Origin: Legionella sp. PATHC032
GTDB lineage: Bacteria > Pseudomonadota > Gammaproteobacteria > Legionellales > Legionellaceae
Length of the DNA stretch: 64,000 nt
Direction: 5' to 3'
Assembly: GCF_026191185.1 (NCBI RefSeq)
Contig: NZ_JAPHOV010000001.1
Span: 677,001 to 741,000, forward strand
Part shown: positions 22,601 through 30,016 of the stretch, piece by piece
Layout of the letters: each line of letters opens with the position of its first letter
How positions within the stretch are numbered: the stretch's first letter is position 1
Position numbers and translations under genes: made by a program
The notes under the pieces: generated by a model
Databases searched by the model: none
Told to the model about the DNA's origin: nothing
Seen by the model: only the letters and a program-made list of their open reading frames with translations

Positions 22601-25600
22601 AGGAAGTGGACCACGGTTTGCCGGGAGCCAGTTCCAATTACGCGGCTCAGGAAGCGATATTGAATACGGGCCTGGTCTTTTTGAACGCCACCGCAGTGAC
22701 GACGGATGGGGATGGGGATACGGCGACCGCCAGTGCGTCCTTGGATTTGGGCGGCAATGTGAAATTCGACGACGACGGTCCTGTTGCATCAAATATAACC
22801 AGATCAGGATTAGCAAATGAAGGTGCTGATACAAACCTTATGCTAATTCTTGATACTTCAGGAAGTATGGCGGGTTCAGGAATTCAAACCTTAATTAATT
22901 CGACTTTGGAATTACTTGAGCGATATGAGGCGCTTGGTAACGTAAAAGTACGTATTGTAACTTTCAACACAAGTGCAACGGCTATTGGCTCTGTTTGGAT
23001 GACCGTAGATGCAGCTAAAAATGCACTCCTTGGACTTACTACAGGAGGCAATACAAATTTTGATGCGGCGCTTATTACAGCTATGAATGCATTTAATTCT
23101 GGTACTGTTGGTGGAGCTGATGGAAGAATAGCGGGAGCACAAAATGTGTCGTATTTTATCTCTGATGGTAATCCAACGGTTAATCAAGATTGGCCTAGTA
23201 TTCCAGGTACATTAACACAAAATGGGATTCAGCCAAGTGAGCAAGCAGCATGGGAAGCTTTCCTGCAAGACACTAATGGTACATCTGCTGGTGGCGAAAA
23301 AATTAGATCTTATGCCTTAGGCATGGGTACAGGGATTACTGTCAGCAATCTTGAGCCTATAGGATTTAATGGGGTAAATGGTACAGATATTCCTGCTGTT
23401 GTCGTTACAGATATTAGTCAACTAGATAGTGTATTAGCAAGTACAATTACTGCAAGCCCAATTAGCGGTACTTTGATCTCAGATCCTAACCCTGGTGTTA
23501 GCTTTGGAGCTGATGGAGGGCACGTTCAATCTATTACAGTGAATGGTATAACTTATACTGTTAATGCAAATCTTAGTTCTCTTTCTACAAGTGGCTCTGC
23601 TACTCAAGGATCAAATACTCATTCCTACGATAATTCAACGCATGTGTTAACAGTAACAATTAGTACGGGTGAATCGCTTACCATAGATATGGATAATGGT
23701 AGTTATACATTTACACCACCAGCAAATATTACCAGCTCAATAAACCGCATAATCAACTATGTTCTAGTTGATGGTGATGGTGATACTGCTGCTGCGACAA
23801 TTACTTTTAACATAGATATTTCTGGATTGAATGATCCGTTGGTAGTTCGTGATGATTTAGTTCTTACCAATCAACCCGCTGTAGGTGGTAGAGATGTCAT
23901 TTCTATACCGACATGGGCATTACTGGCTAATGATACGGGTGGAAGTGGTGTGTCTACAGTCGACAGTGTGACAAATCCAGCTGCTGAAGGTACTGTAGTT
24001 ATCGATGCTGGTTCTGTAGATTTTACCGAAGAATCTAATAGTGCAGCGGATGGTACCTACAATGGAAGTACATCTGATCCTTTTAGGTACACTAATATGA
24101 CAGGTTCGGAATCAGGAACTGCAAAGGTTGATCTCAATCGAGCGCAAGCTGGAGAAGGATCTTTAGATGGAACATTCAGAAATGAGATTTTATTGGGTCG
24201 TGATAATTCTGTTGACACAATAAGCGGTAATGATGGTAACGATATACTGATTGGACTAGGGGGGAATGATATTTTAAATGGTGGTAGTGGCGATGATATT
24301 CTTGCAGGTGGCGCTGGTAATGATATGTTAGATGGTGGTGCAGGCAATGATACAGCTACTTATATTGATGCTACTGCAGGTGTCACGGTTTCCTTAAATA
24401 CCAGTTCTGCACAAAATACTGTTGGTGCAGGAACGGATACACTTACCAATATAGAAAATCTGACCGGTTCCAAATTTAATGATACTCTAACTGGAAACAA
24501 TAGTGCGAATACAATCAAAGGATTGGAGGGTAATGACACAATAAGTGGATTAGGTGGAAATGATATTTTAGATGGTGGTGCCGGAGACGATGTCATTATT
24601 GGTGGGTTGGGTGATGACAGACTCACTGGAGGCTCAGGCGCTGATCAATTCATACTTGTGAAAGGACAAGGTGGTGCTAGTGCAGGCGCAGCTCCGATCG
24701 ACACTATCACAGACTTTGAAGTGAACATTGATAAGATTGTTATCAATGGTAATAACATTACTGGTGTTAGTGTTTCCACCCCTGTCTCTAACACTTATAC
24801 CATTACGGTTAATTATTCTGATGCTGCTACGGAACACTTTAAGGTGACATTATCCAATGGTGCTTTATTGAATGATTCTGGAAAAACTCATTTGAACGGA
24901 GTGGTTATAAGCGGCGGCACAGCTACTATTGATGGAACAATCGTTGGCGCAGTTTTGTATCTGGATTTGAATGCCAATAATCAGGAAGATGAAGGCGAAC
25001 GGCTTGGTATCACTGACCAGTATGGCCATGTGGAATGGGTCGTTGACCTTTCTAAATTTGATGTCAATGGTGATGGCCAGTATGTTATAGGCGAGGCGCG
25101 TGCTGTCCAGACAGGTGGTTTTGATATAGATACAGGATTAAGTTATGAAATTAATCTTTATGGGCCAGTAGGTTCAGCAGTCATATCACCACTGACAAGC
25201 CTCTTGCAAGCTCAGTTAGAAGCTGGTATGGATTATGAGACAGCTAATGCTGCTTTGGTCGCGCGCTTGGGACTGCCTGAGGGAACACAAATTATCAGTT
25301 TCAATCCCATTACTGGCAGTGGTGAAGTCTTGGCTCAAAACGCAGGTGTAATGACCGCGGCCATTCAGTTTGCTGAAATAGCCGCAATACACTATTCAAC
25401 CGATGAAAGCCATGTTTCATTCGCTGTCTTTGAGGCCATTAGTAAAGCATTACTTGATCTTCCGGAAGGGATAGTCGCTGATTTTAGCGATCAGGGTTTC
25501 TTACAGTCTATTTCAAATCATCTGGGATTAGATACTCTGGTTACAGCGGATATCATTGATTATATGGCGAACAGCCAGAAAGCGTTAGAGGCTAGTATTT

Positions 25601-26589
25601 TGACTCTTGCGCCCGGAGAAGATGCTCTGACTGCCATCAGTAAGATACAGCATGTCACGCAAGGCGTATACGCTCAAGTTATAGAAATGGCATTGATAGG
25701 TTATTTACCACTCGATACCCTTAAAGACATGAGTGCCGTACTTAAGGCTTATGTTGATGGAGATATTACGGATGAACAACTTAATTCCTTTGAAGACAAA
25801 CTTTCCGCTGTGGTTGTGAATTGGGAAGATAATAATGTTACGGACACATCTCATCAGGCTGCATTGCAAACAGAACATACTGCTGATGACTTTTTAGCCA
25901 AATCAGAGGTTAATCATGAATTGGCGCAAGAAGTTAATGCCGTGATCAATGATTTTATGGATGAACATAATATTTCTCTCTACTATTATGATCAACAGAC
26001 TCAAATGACACAGGAATCACAAGAAGAACAACAGCCAGAAGAGGCTCAGGCTGAAGAGACGACAATGCATGACGACGTTGTTCAAGATCTGTTGCTTGAT
26101 GATCATAGTCTTACCATGTTGGCTAATAATCCCGAATTAAATGGTGGTAATGGCAATGATGTTCTGCATGGCACCACTGGAAATGATTTTATAAGAGGCG
26201 GCCAGGGAAATGATATGATGACAGGTGGTGGTGGTGTTGATACCTTTTTCTGGTTAAATGGCGATGATGATGGTGGTGTAGATACCATAACTGATTTCAA
26301 GGCCAATCCTGTCGATCAATCATCAGATGCCAGTGTTCTTAATTTAAGTGATTTGCTATCTGATGCGGATCTGGAAACCAATAGTTTGGATAATTATTTG
26401 AATGTTTCTACCACAGAAGAGGGTGACACAGCCATTAAAGTAGATCCTAATGGCAATGGAAATTTTGATGCCCCAGCGCAAACCATTATATTACAGGATG
26501 TGGATTTAACAGCGGTTTTCGCTACCAACAATTCGCATGATATTGTGAATCAAATGATCGCTAATGGAAACTTGATAGTAGAACAGTAA
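13684..26589 (+). CDS. rtxA: Giant RTX adhesin RtxA (type I secreted)
   Basis: The 4301-residue surface adhesin or toxin is exported by a type I system. Residues 1-130 form a LapA-like retention module with the di-alanine site SAAAG at 106-110, where LapG-type periplasmic proteases cut. Linker domains run to about 523. Residues 524-3029 are 14 identical-length units of 179 residues ending in DGDGDTATAS and DLGGNVKFDDDG, resembling the DUF5801/T1SS repeat family. A von Willebrand A domain follows, with its metal site DTSGS at 3057-3061. Calcium-binding GGxGxD nonapeptides occur near 3515-3556, 3611-3652 and 4150-4195, before the C-terminal secretion signal. L. pneumophila RtxA promotes adherence and entry, and its repeats are known to vary between strains. 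The transporter genes are not in this window. Unit number could be affected by assembly. Confidence 0.95.
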   Translation: MLVESVIGIVRAVNGLLEKVNAQGQASLVKSGARLEEGDVLTLLSGQAYIQFIHGFPEALALGKPIKLDGISPALQNGVEDLNEQLVQEAIAKGIDPSVILDVLGSAAAGAVAVGSGGDAFIIDPLFGFGHVTAGYPTGPISFAYGADTQQLFWFVPEETGVIESELTQEPESTPQIPQFTTNQAVLTVFEDALPSGIPDSAGQARTASSSLSALLTSSPDVASSFAFNSNSSSLPTLKSGGIDLSYELSADKRTLTLRESSTQGPGAEVMKFELTADGQLTQTLMNSIDHPTADSDDGEWMRLDLSPLIDVTFTRTSDGTVLESRTLPANAVVAGIQDDVPIARAQLTNNEILLDETIGMKVGDADAANDDFNPTTTVDPFNNIYGTPIGLVQNAKLIDTSASEMGGDYKNATMAHLLKITNAVSGLQTTDGTPINLFLESNGDITGRAGDIGAPALFAIRMNPNTGAISVAQYGPIKQFDTNSHDEAVDLTGRISAVVTAKDSDGDESNAEIPIGQLIIFADDGPSVTMAVSDNNAITLNTQDAETIGVLSDSDSASFAAAFAVTPNYGADGAGTTVTTYALSVSAQGVDSGLDNNGNNIYLYNIAGSVVGSTSATQAGITTGNTIFSLGVNSSSGVVTLTQHQEVDHGLPGASSNYAAQEAILNTGLVFLNATAVTTDGDGDTATASASLDLGGNVKFDDDGPSVTMAVSDNNAITLNTQDADTIGAASDSDSASFAAAFAVTPNYGADGAGTTVTTYALSVSAQGVDSGLDNNGNNIYLYNIAGSVVGSTSATQAGITTGNTIFSLGVNSSSGVVTLTQHQEVDHGLPGASSNYAAQEAILNTGLVFLNATAVTTDGDGDTATASASLDLGGNVKFDDDGPSVTMAVSDNNAITLNTQDADTIGAASDSDSASFAAAFAVTPNYGADGAGTTVTTYALSVSAQGVDSGLDNNGNNIYLYNIAGSVVGSTSATQAGITTGNTIFSLGVNSSSGVVTLTQHQEVDHGLPGASSNYAAQEAILNTGLVFLNATAVTTDGDGDTATASASLDLGGNVKFDDDGPSVTMAVSDNNAITLNTQDADTIGAASDSDSASFAAAFAVTPNYGADGAGTTVTTYALSVSAQGVDSGLDNNGNNIYLYNIAGSVVGSTSATQAGITTGNTIFSLGVNSSSGVVTLTQHQEVDHGLPGASSNYAAQEAILNTGLVFLNATAVTTDGDGDTATASASLDLGGNVKFDDDGPSVTMAVSDNNAITLNTQDADTIGAASDSDSASFAAAFAVTPNYGADGAGTTVTTYALSVSAQGVDSGLDNNGNNIYLYNIAGSVVGSTSATQAGITTGNTIFSLGVNSSSGVVTLTQHQEVDHGLPGASSNYAAQEAILNTGLVFLNATAVTTDGDGDTATASASLDLGGNVKFDDDGPSVTMAVSDNNAITLNTQDADTIGAASDSDSASFAAAFAVTPNYGADGAGTTVTTYALSVSAQGVDSGLDNNGNNIYLYNIAGSVVGSTSATQAGITTGNTIFSLGVNSSSGVVTLTQHQEVDHGLPGASSNYAAQEAILNTGLVFLNATAVTTDGDGDTATASASLDLGGNVKFDDDGPSVTMAVSDNNAITLNTQDADTIGAASDSDSASFAAAFAVTPNYGADGAGTTVTTYALSVSAQGVDSGLDNNGNNIYLYNIAGSVVGSTSATQAGITTGNTIFSLGVNSSSGVVTLTQHQEVDHGLPGASSNYAAQEAILNTGLVFLNATAVTTDGDGDTATASASLDLGGNVKFDDDGPSVTMAVSDNNAITLNTQDADTIGAASDSDSASFAAAFAVTPNYGADGAGTTVTTYALSVSAQGVDSGLDNNGNNIYLYNIAGSVVGSTSATQAGITTGNTIFSLGVNSSSGVVTLTQHQEVDHGLPGASSNYAAQEAILNTGLVFLNATAVTTDGDGDTATASASLDLGGNVKFDDDGPSVTMAVSDNNAITLNTQDADTIGAASDSDSASFAAAFAVTPNYGADGAGTTVTTYALSVSAQGVDSGLDNNGNNIYLYNIAGSVVGSTSATQAGITTGNTIFSLGVNSSSGVVTLTQHQEVDHGLPGASSNYAAQEAILNTGLVFLNATAVTTDGDGDTATASASLDLGGNVKFDDDGPSVTMAVSDNNAITLNTQDADTIGAASDSDSASFAAAFAVTPNYGADGAGTTVTTYALSVSAQGVDSGLDNNGNNIYLYNIAGSVVGSTSATQAGITTGNTIFSLGVNSSSGVVTLTQHQEVDHGLPGASSNYAAQEAILNTGLVFLNATAVTTDGDGDTATASASLDLGGNVKFDDDGPSVTMAVSDNNAITLNTQDAETIGVLSDSDSASFAAAFAVTPNYGADGAGTTVTTYALSVSAQGVDSGLDNNGNNIYLYNIAGSVVGSTSATQAGITTGNTIFSLGVNSSSGVVTLTQHQEVDHGLPGASSNYAAQEAILNTGLVFLNATAVTTDGDGDTATASASLDLGGNVKFDDDGPSVTMAVSDNNAITLNTQDADTIGAASDSDSASFAAAFAVTPNYGADGAGTTVTTYALSVSAQGVDSGLDNNGNNIYLYNIAGSVVGSTSATQAGITTGNTIFSLGVNSSSGVVTLTQHQEVDHGLPGASSNYAAQEAILNTGLVFLNATAVTTDGDGDTATASASLDLGGNVKFDDDGPSVTMAVSDNNAITLNTQDAETIGVLSDSDSASFAAAFAVTPNYGADGAGTTVTTYALSVSAQGVDSGLDNNGNNIYLYNIAGSVVGSTSATQAGITTGNTIFSLGVNSSSGVVTLTQHQEVDHGLPGASSNYAAQEAILNTGLVFLNATAVTTDGDGDTATASASLDLGGNVKFDDDGPSVTMAVSDNNAITLNTQDAETIGVLSDSDSASFAAAFAVTPNYGADGAGTTVTTYALSVSAQGVDSGLDNNGNNIYLYNIAGSVVGSTSATQAGITTGNTIFSLGVNSSSGVVTLTQHQEVDHGLPGASSNYAAQEAILNTGLVFLNATAVTTDGDGDTATASASLDLGGNVKFDDDGPVASNITRSGLANEGADTNLMLILDTSGSMAGSGIQTLINSTLELLERYEALGNVKVRIVTFNTSATAIGSVWMTVDAAKNALLGLTTGGNTNFDAALITAMNAFNSGTVGGADGRIAGAQNVSYFISDGNPTVNQDWPSIPGTLTQNGIQPSEQAAWEAFLQDTNGTSAGGEKIRSYALGMGTGITVSNLEPIGFNGVNGTDIPAVVVTDISQLDSVLASTITASPISGTLISDPNPGVSFGADGGHVQSITVNGITYTVNANLSSLSTSGSATQGSNTHSYDNSTHVLTVTISTGESLTIDMDNGSYTFTPPANITSSINRIINYVLVDGDGDTAAATITFNIDISGLNDPLVVRDDLVLTNQPAVGGRDVISIPTWALLANDTGGSGVSTVDSVTNPAAEGTVVIDAGSVDFTEESNSAADGTYNGSTSDPFRYTNMTGSESGTAKVDLNRAQAGEGSLDGTFRNEILLGRDNSVDTISGNDGNDILIGLGGNDILNGGSGDDILAGGAGNDMLDGGAGNDTATYIDATAGVTVSLNTSSAQNTVGAGTDTLTNIENLTGSKFNDTLTGNNSANTIKGLEGNDTISGLGGNDILDGGAGDDVIIGGLGDDRLTGGSGADQFILVKGQGGASAGAAPIDTITDFEVNIDKIVINGNNITGVSVSTPVSNTYTITVNYSDAATEHFKVTLSNGALLNDSGKTHLNGVVISGGTATIDGTIVGAVLYLDLNANNQEDEGERLGITDQYGHVEWVVDLSKFDVNGDGQYVIGEARAVQTGGFDIDTGLSYEINLYGPVGSAVISPLTSLLQAQLEAGMDYETANAALVARLGLPEGTQIISFNPITGSGEVLAQNAGVMTAAIQFAEIAAIHYSTDESHVSFAVFEAISKALLDLPEGIVADFSDQGFLQSISNHLGLDTLVTADIIDYMANSQKALEASILTLAPGEDALTAISKIQHVTQGVYAQVIEMALIGYLPLDTLKDMSAVLKAYVDGDITDEQLNSFEDKLSAVVVNWEDNNVTDTSHQAALQTEHTADDFLAKSEVNHELAQEVNAVINDFMDEHNISLYYYDQQTQMTQESQEEQQPEEAQAEETTMHDDVVQDLLLDDHSLTMLANNPELNGGNGNDVLHGTTGNDFIRGGQGNDMMTGGGGVDTFFWLNGDDDGGVDTITDFKANPVDQSSDASVLNLSDLLSDADLETNSLDNYLNVSTTEEGDTAIKVDPNGNGNFDAPAQTIILQDVDLTAVFATNNSHDIVNQMIANGNLIVEQ
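15253..22770 (+). repeat. 14 tandem 537-bp units within rtxA
   Basis: Unit boundaries fall every 537 bases, starting at the GACGACGGTCC motif at 15253 and ending at 22770, exactly 14 in-frame copies. Two main types exist. Type A carries DAETIGVLSDSD (units 1, 11, 13 and 14), and type B carries DADTIGAASDSD (units 2-10 and 12). The copies otherwise differ only by scattered, mostly silent single bases. Composition is far more GC-rich than the flanks, and each unit holds GCGGCCGC. Confidence 0.97.
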
Positions 26590-26602
26590 GATGAACTCAT
26601 TG

Positions 26603-26629
26603 CATTGGTGAATACTAAGTTCACCAATG
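26603..26629 (+). terminator. Hairpin after rtxA
   Basis: A perfect 10-bp stem (26603-26612 against 26620-26629) with a 7-base loop lies 13 bases past the rtxA stop codon. The following bases are only partly T-rich, so efficiency is uncertain, but position and stem support a terminator. Confidence 0.6.
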
Positions 26630-26728
26630 TGTTATGAATTAGAAAATATCCTCGCGACATTTTTCTCGCTGCTATATACTCATACGTTCATTCAATAATA
26701 AGCCTTGCAATTCATTTTGCGTTGTTAA

Positions 26729-27367
<639 letters not shown>

Positions 27368-27383
27368 GAGGGTTTGGATGTTT

Positions 27384-27572
27384 ATTTCCCCTCTCCCTTA
27401 CCCTCTCCCCAAAGGGGCGAGGGGATCCTTAATGAAACTAAAGCTTTCTTAAAGTTGATGGTTATGTGAGTTGATTGATACTGATATTTAAACAAAAACT
27501 CCCTCTCCCGCGAAAGAAATTGTATAAAAAATTAGGTTATGATTCGCGGGAGAGGGGTGGGGAGAGGGAAAT
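27384..27572. repeat. GC-rich palindromic repeats upstream of the DUF559 gene
   Basis: The segment is bordered by CCCTCTCCC-type motifs in opposite orientation. At the left, two CCCTCTCCC copies are followed by AGGGGCGAGGGG (27388-27425). At the right, a perfect 14-bp inverted repeat (27501-27514 against 27543-27556) is followed by GGGGAGAGGG (27559-27568). The motifs contrast with the AT-rich surroundings and look like a dispersed palindromic element. Confidence 0.8.
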
Positions 27573-27574
27573 AA

Positions 27575-27925
27575 GTGGTTCCAACTGATGCTAAATTATT
27601 GAAACAAGCAAGATCTCTTCGGAAAAGGAGCACTGATGTTGAAAAATGTTTATGGTACTATCTAAGAGCGCATCGATTAAAAGGATATAAATTTAAAAGA
27701 CAAGTTCCTATCGGAAATTATATTGTCGATTTTGTTTGTATTCAGAGAAAACTCATTGTTGAATTGGATGGTGGGCAACATCTTCTAAATAAAGAGTATG
27801 ATAAAGACAGGACTACCTATTTTAGTTCATTGGGTTATAAGGTTTTGCGGTTTTGGAATGATGATGTCTTATTGAGAACAGGGGATGTACTTGAGAGTAT
27901 TGTCGGATGTTTAGAAGAATCATAA
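27575..27925 (+). CDS. DUF559 (Vsr-like endonuclease fold) protein
   Basis: The small basic protein has 116 residues. It shows the DUF559 pattern: LRKRSTDVEKCLWYYLRAHRLKGYKFKRQVPIGNYIVDFVC, then KLIVELDGGQH, a D-x-x-R segment and a C-terminal GYKVLRFWNDDVL. The conserved IVDFVC and VELDGGQH stretches match the restriction-endonuclease-like fold shared with Vsr mismatch endonucleases, with the Asp, Glu and His as probable catalytic residues. The biological role of this family is unknown. The start is GTG at 27575, directly at the edge of the GC-rich palindromes. Such repeats may be linked to the gene as a mobile unit, which is inference. Confidence 0.8.
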   Translation: MVPTDAKLLKQARSLRKRSTDVEKCLWYYLRAHRLKGYKFKRQVPIGNYIVDFVCIQRKLIVELDGGQHLLNKEYDKDRTTYFSSLGYKVLRFWNDDVLLRTGDVLESIVGCLEES

Positions 27926-27980
27926 GTTTGGTAAAATTAATATTTAACCGTTCAGTAATGACAGCGGAGTAGCCTAAGTA

Positions 27981-28763
27981 ATGAAAGTAATTAGTTTTAA
28001 CGCCAATGGTATACGCTCTTCTGCCCGTAATGGATTTTATGATTGGTTTGCAGGGCAGGATGCCGATTTTGTTTGTATTCAGGAAACGAAATCACAAGTC
28101 GAGCAATTAATTCCGGAAGAACTCTATTTTCCAAGGGATTATTTTTGTGATTATTTTGATGCTGAAAAGAAAGGCTACAGTGGGGTAGCCATTTATTCAA
28201 AATACAAACCCGTGCGTATTGTGAAAGGGCTGGGGTTTGATTATTGTGATAAAGAGGGGCGTTATATCCAATTTGATTACCCTAAATTAAGTGTGATTTC
28301 TCTTTATTTGCCTTCTGGAACAAGTGGGGAGGATCGGCAGGAAGTGAAATATGCGTTTCTGGGGCAATTTGCCAGACACTTGATGAGTTTAAAAAATGAG
28401 GGGAGAGAGTTAATCATTTGTGGTGATTACAATATTGCTCATAAAAAGATAGATTTAAAAAATTGGCGAGGAAATCAGAAAAACTCGGGATTTTTACCCG
28501 AAGAGCGTGCCTGGATGGATGAATTGTTTGGTGCTATGGGGTTTGTAGATGCTTTTAGGGTACATAATCAGGAAGAAGAACAATACACCTGGTGGTCTTA
28601 TCGGGCTAGAGCCTGGGAAAAAAATGTGGGGTGGCGGATTGATTATCAGGTGATTACGCCTGGCCTGACTGAATGTGTAGCAGACAGCCGAATTTTTCGT
28701 GAAGCGCGTTTTTCAGATCATGCCCCCTTAATGATTGAATACAAGGGAGACTGGTGTGTTTAA
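27981..28763 (+). CDS. xthA: Exodeoxyribonuclease III family (first copy)
   Basis: The 260-residue member of the exonuclease III/AP endonuclease family cuts DNA at abasic sites during base excision repair. The metal and catalytic motifs are visible: SFNANGIRS at the start, CIQETKSQ with the metal Glu, ICGDYNIAHKKIDL with the catalytic Asp-Asn pair, TWWSYRARAWEKNVGWRIDY, and the C-terminal FSDHAPLMI with the Asp-His pair. It overlaps the second copy by eight bases. The length is typical. Of the two copies this one has the WEKNVGWRIDY segment commonly seen in bacterial ExoA/XthA proteins. Confidence 0.92.
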   Translation: MKVISFNANGIRSSARNGFYDWFAGQDADFVCIQETKSQVEQLIPEELYFPRDYFCDYFDAEKKGYSGVAIYSKYKPVRIVKGLGFDYCDKEGRYIQFDYPKLSVISLYLPSGTSGEDRQEVKYAFLGQFARHLMSLKNEGRELIICGDYNIAHKKIDLKNWRGNQKNSGFLPEERAWMDELFGAMGFVDAFRVHNQEEEQYTWWSYRARAWEKNVGWRIDYQVITPGLTECVADSRIFREARFSDHAPLMIEYKGDWCV

Positions 28764-29526
28764 ACTCGCTAGCTGGAATGTTAATTCATTAAAAGTCCGT
28801 CTGGAACAGGTGTTGGAATGGCTCGAGTCAACACAAGTTGATGTGCTTGCCATGCAAGAGACTAAGTTGACTGATGAGAATTTTCCTGCGGCTTCATTTA
28901 CAGACAAAGGCTATCAAGTCATTTTTTCAGGCCAGAAAACATATAATGGAGTGGCTATTGTTAGTCGACATCCTATGACTGATATTCAAACCGATATTCC
29001 AGAATTGGAAGATCCTCAGCGGCGTATCCTGGCTGCTACGGTAAAAGGTATAAGATTGATTAACCTTTATGTACCTAATGGAGGAGAGCTGATCTCAGAC
29101 AAGTACCAATATAAACTGGATTGGTTAAACAAAGTTACTCATTTCATTCAACATCAGTTAAGTATTTATTCCAAAGTAGCAGTTGTAGGTGATTTTAATA
29201 TTGCACCTGAAGACAGGGATGTCCATGATCCAGTTGAGTGGGAGGGTTGTGTTTTGGTCAGTCCTGCTGAAAGGCAAGCATTCATGAAGATACTTGAACT
29301 GGGTTTACATGACAGTTTCCGTAATTTTTCTCAGGAAGAAAAAGCGTTTAGCTGGTGGGATTATAGAGCCGCAGCATTCCGACGTAATCGCGGTTTGCGC
29401 ATTGATCATGTGCTATTGAGCCATGAGTTAAACGCCTTATGCCGACAATCCAAAATTGATAAAGAGCCAAGAAAAGTAGAGAGGCCATCTGATCATGCAC
29501 CGGTTTGGGTTGAGTTAGAGTTATAA
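28756..29526 (+). CDS. Exodeoxyribonuclease III family (second copy)
   Basis: This paralogue of the preceding gene has about 256 residues. The motifs are SWNVNSLKVRL, AMQETKL with the metal Glu, VVGDFNIAPEDRDV, SWWDYRAAAFRRNRGLRIDHVL and RPSDHAPVWVEL. An upstream in-frame ATG at 28735 is possible. The GTG at 28756 is preferred, because GGGAGA lies five bases before it and the resulting N-terminus (MFKLASWNVNSL) starts directly at the first strand of the fold. It overlaps the first copy by eight bases, so the two are probably translated together. Two adjacent AP endonucleases suggest different substrate preferences, which cannot be told from sequence alone. Confidence 0.9.
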   Translation: MFKLASWNVNSLKVRLEQVLEWLESTQVDVLAMQETKLTDENFPAASFTDKGYQVIFSGQKTYNGVAIVSRHPMTDIQTDIPELEDPQRRILAATVKGIRLINLYVPNGGELISDKYQYKLDWLNKVTHFIQHQLSIYSKVAVVGDFNIAPEDRDVHDPVEWEGCVLVSPAERQAFMKILELGLHDSFRNFSQEEKAFSWWDYRAAAFRRNRGLRIDHVLLSHELNALCRQSKIDKEPRKVERPSDHAPVWVELEL

Positions 29527-29662
29527 ATGTCTGAGCTGTTTGAGAAAAAATTGCTTTATGAGATCATTTCTGCTATTGTTTTGACTCATTTGTGTAGAGT
29601 ATGGTGCTTGGCAATAGAGTCCAGGTGGCGATACTTATTTGAAACTAGAAGAGAGTGGTATT

Positions 29663-29890
29663 ATGAAAGCATCAGTTCATCCTGATTATCAAACAGTTAA
29701 AGTAACATGCAGCTGTGGTGAAGTATTTGAAACTCGTTCTACTTTGTGTAAAGATTTGAACATAGAAGTGTGTTCAATGTGCCATCCTTTTTATACAGGC
29801 AAACAAAAGTTGGTTGATACTGGTGGTCGTGTTCAGAAATTCCGTGACAGGTATAATATGCGTACTGGACAAGCCAAATCAAAAGAATAA
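29663..29890 (+). CDS. rpmE: 50S ribosomal protein L31
   Basis: The 75-residue protein begins [20 protein letters not shown]. It is the zinc-binding form of L31, with cysteines at positions 16, 18, 37 and 40 and the conserved [21 protein letters not shown] stretch. The ATG at 29663 is chosen over an upstream in-frame codon at 29639 because it matches the family N-terminus and has GAGAG upstream. L31 lies at the central protuberance of the large ribosomal subunit and bridges to the small one. A strong terminator follows. Confidence 0.96.
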   Translation: MKASVHPDYQTVKVTCSCGEVFETRSTLCKDLNIEVCSMCHPFYTGKQKLVDTGGRVQKFRDRYNMRTGQAKSKE

Positions 29891-29914
29891 TATTTTAATT
29901 CTTGGATTTTTAAT

Positions 29915-29940
29915 AAAGGCACAATTTTTTTGTGCCTTTT
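29915..29940 (+). terminator. Rho-independent terminator of rpmE
   Basis: The stem AAAGGCACAA pairs with TTGTGCCTTT around a short T loop, and the hairpin ends in further Ts. It lies 25 bases after the rpmE stop codon. Confidence 0.9.
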
Positions 29941-30016
29941 CTCTAAGAGAAGATTAAAAATTCAAATTTTTAATATGATGTTTTCACCGCGTGATCTGAA
30001 ATAGAGAGTATGCACT

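Noticed and set aside
15253-22770. CRISPR-like regularity of the 537-bp repeats
   Set aside because: The units are far too long, continuous and in frame with a protein; there are no unique spacers.
15172-22834. Many antisense open frames (126, 76 and 60 codons) repeated every 537 bases across the rtxA array
   Set aside because: They recur exactly with the repeat period, have no ribosome-binding sites, and are by-products of a GC-rich coding repeat read in other frames.
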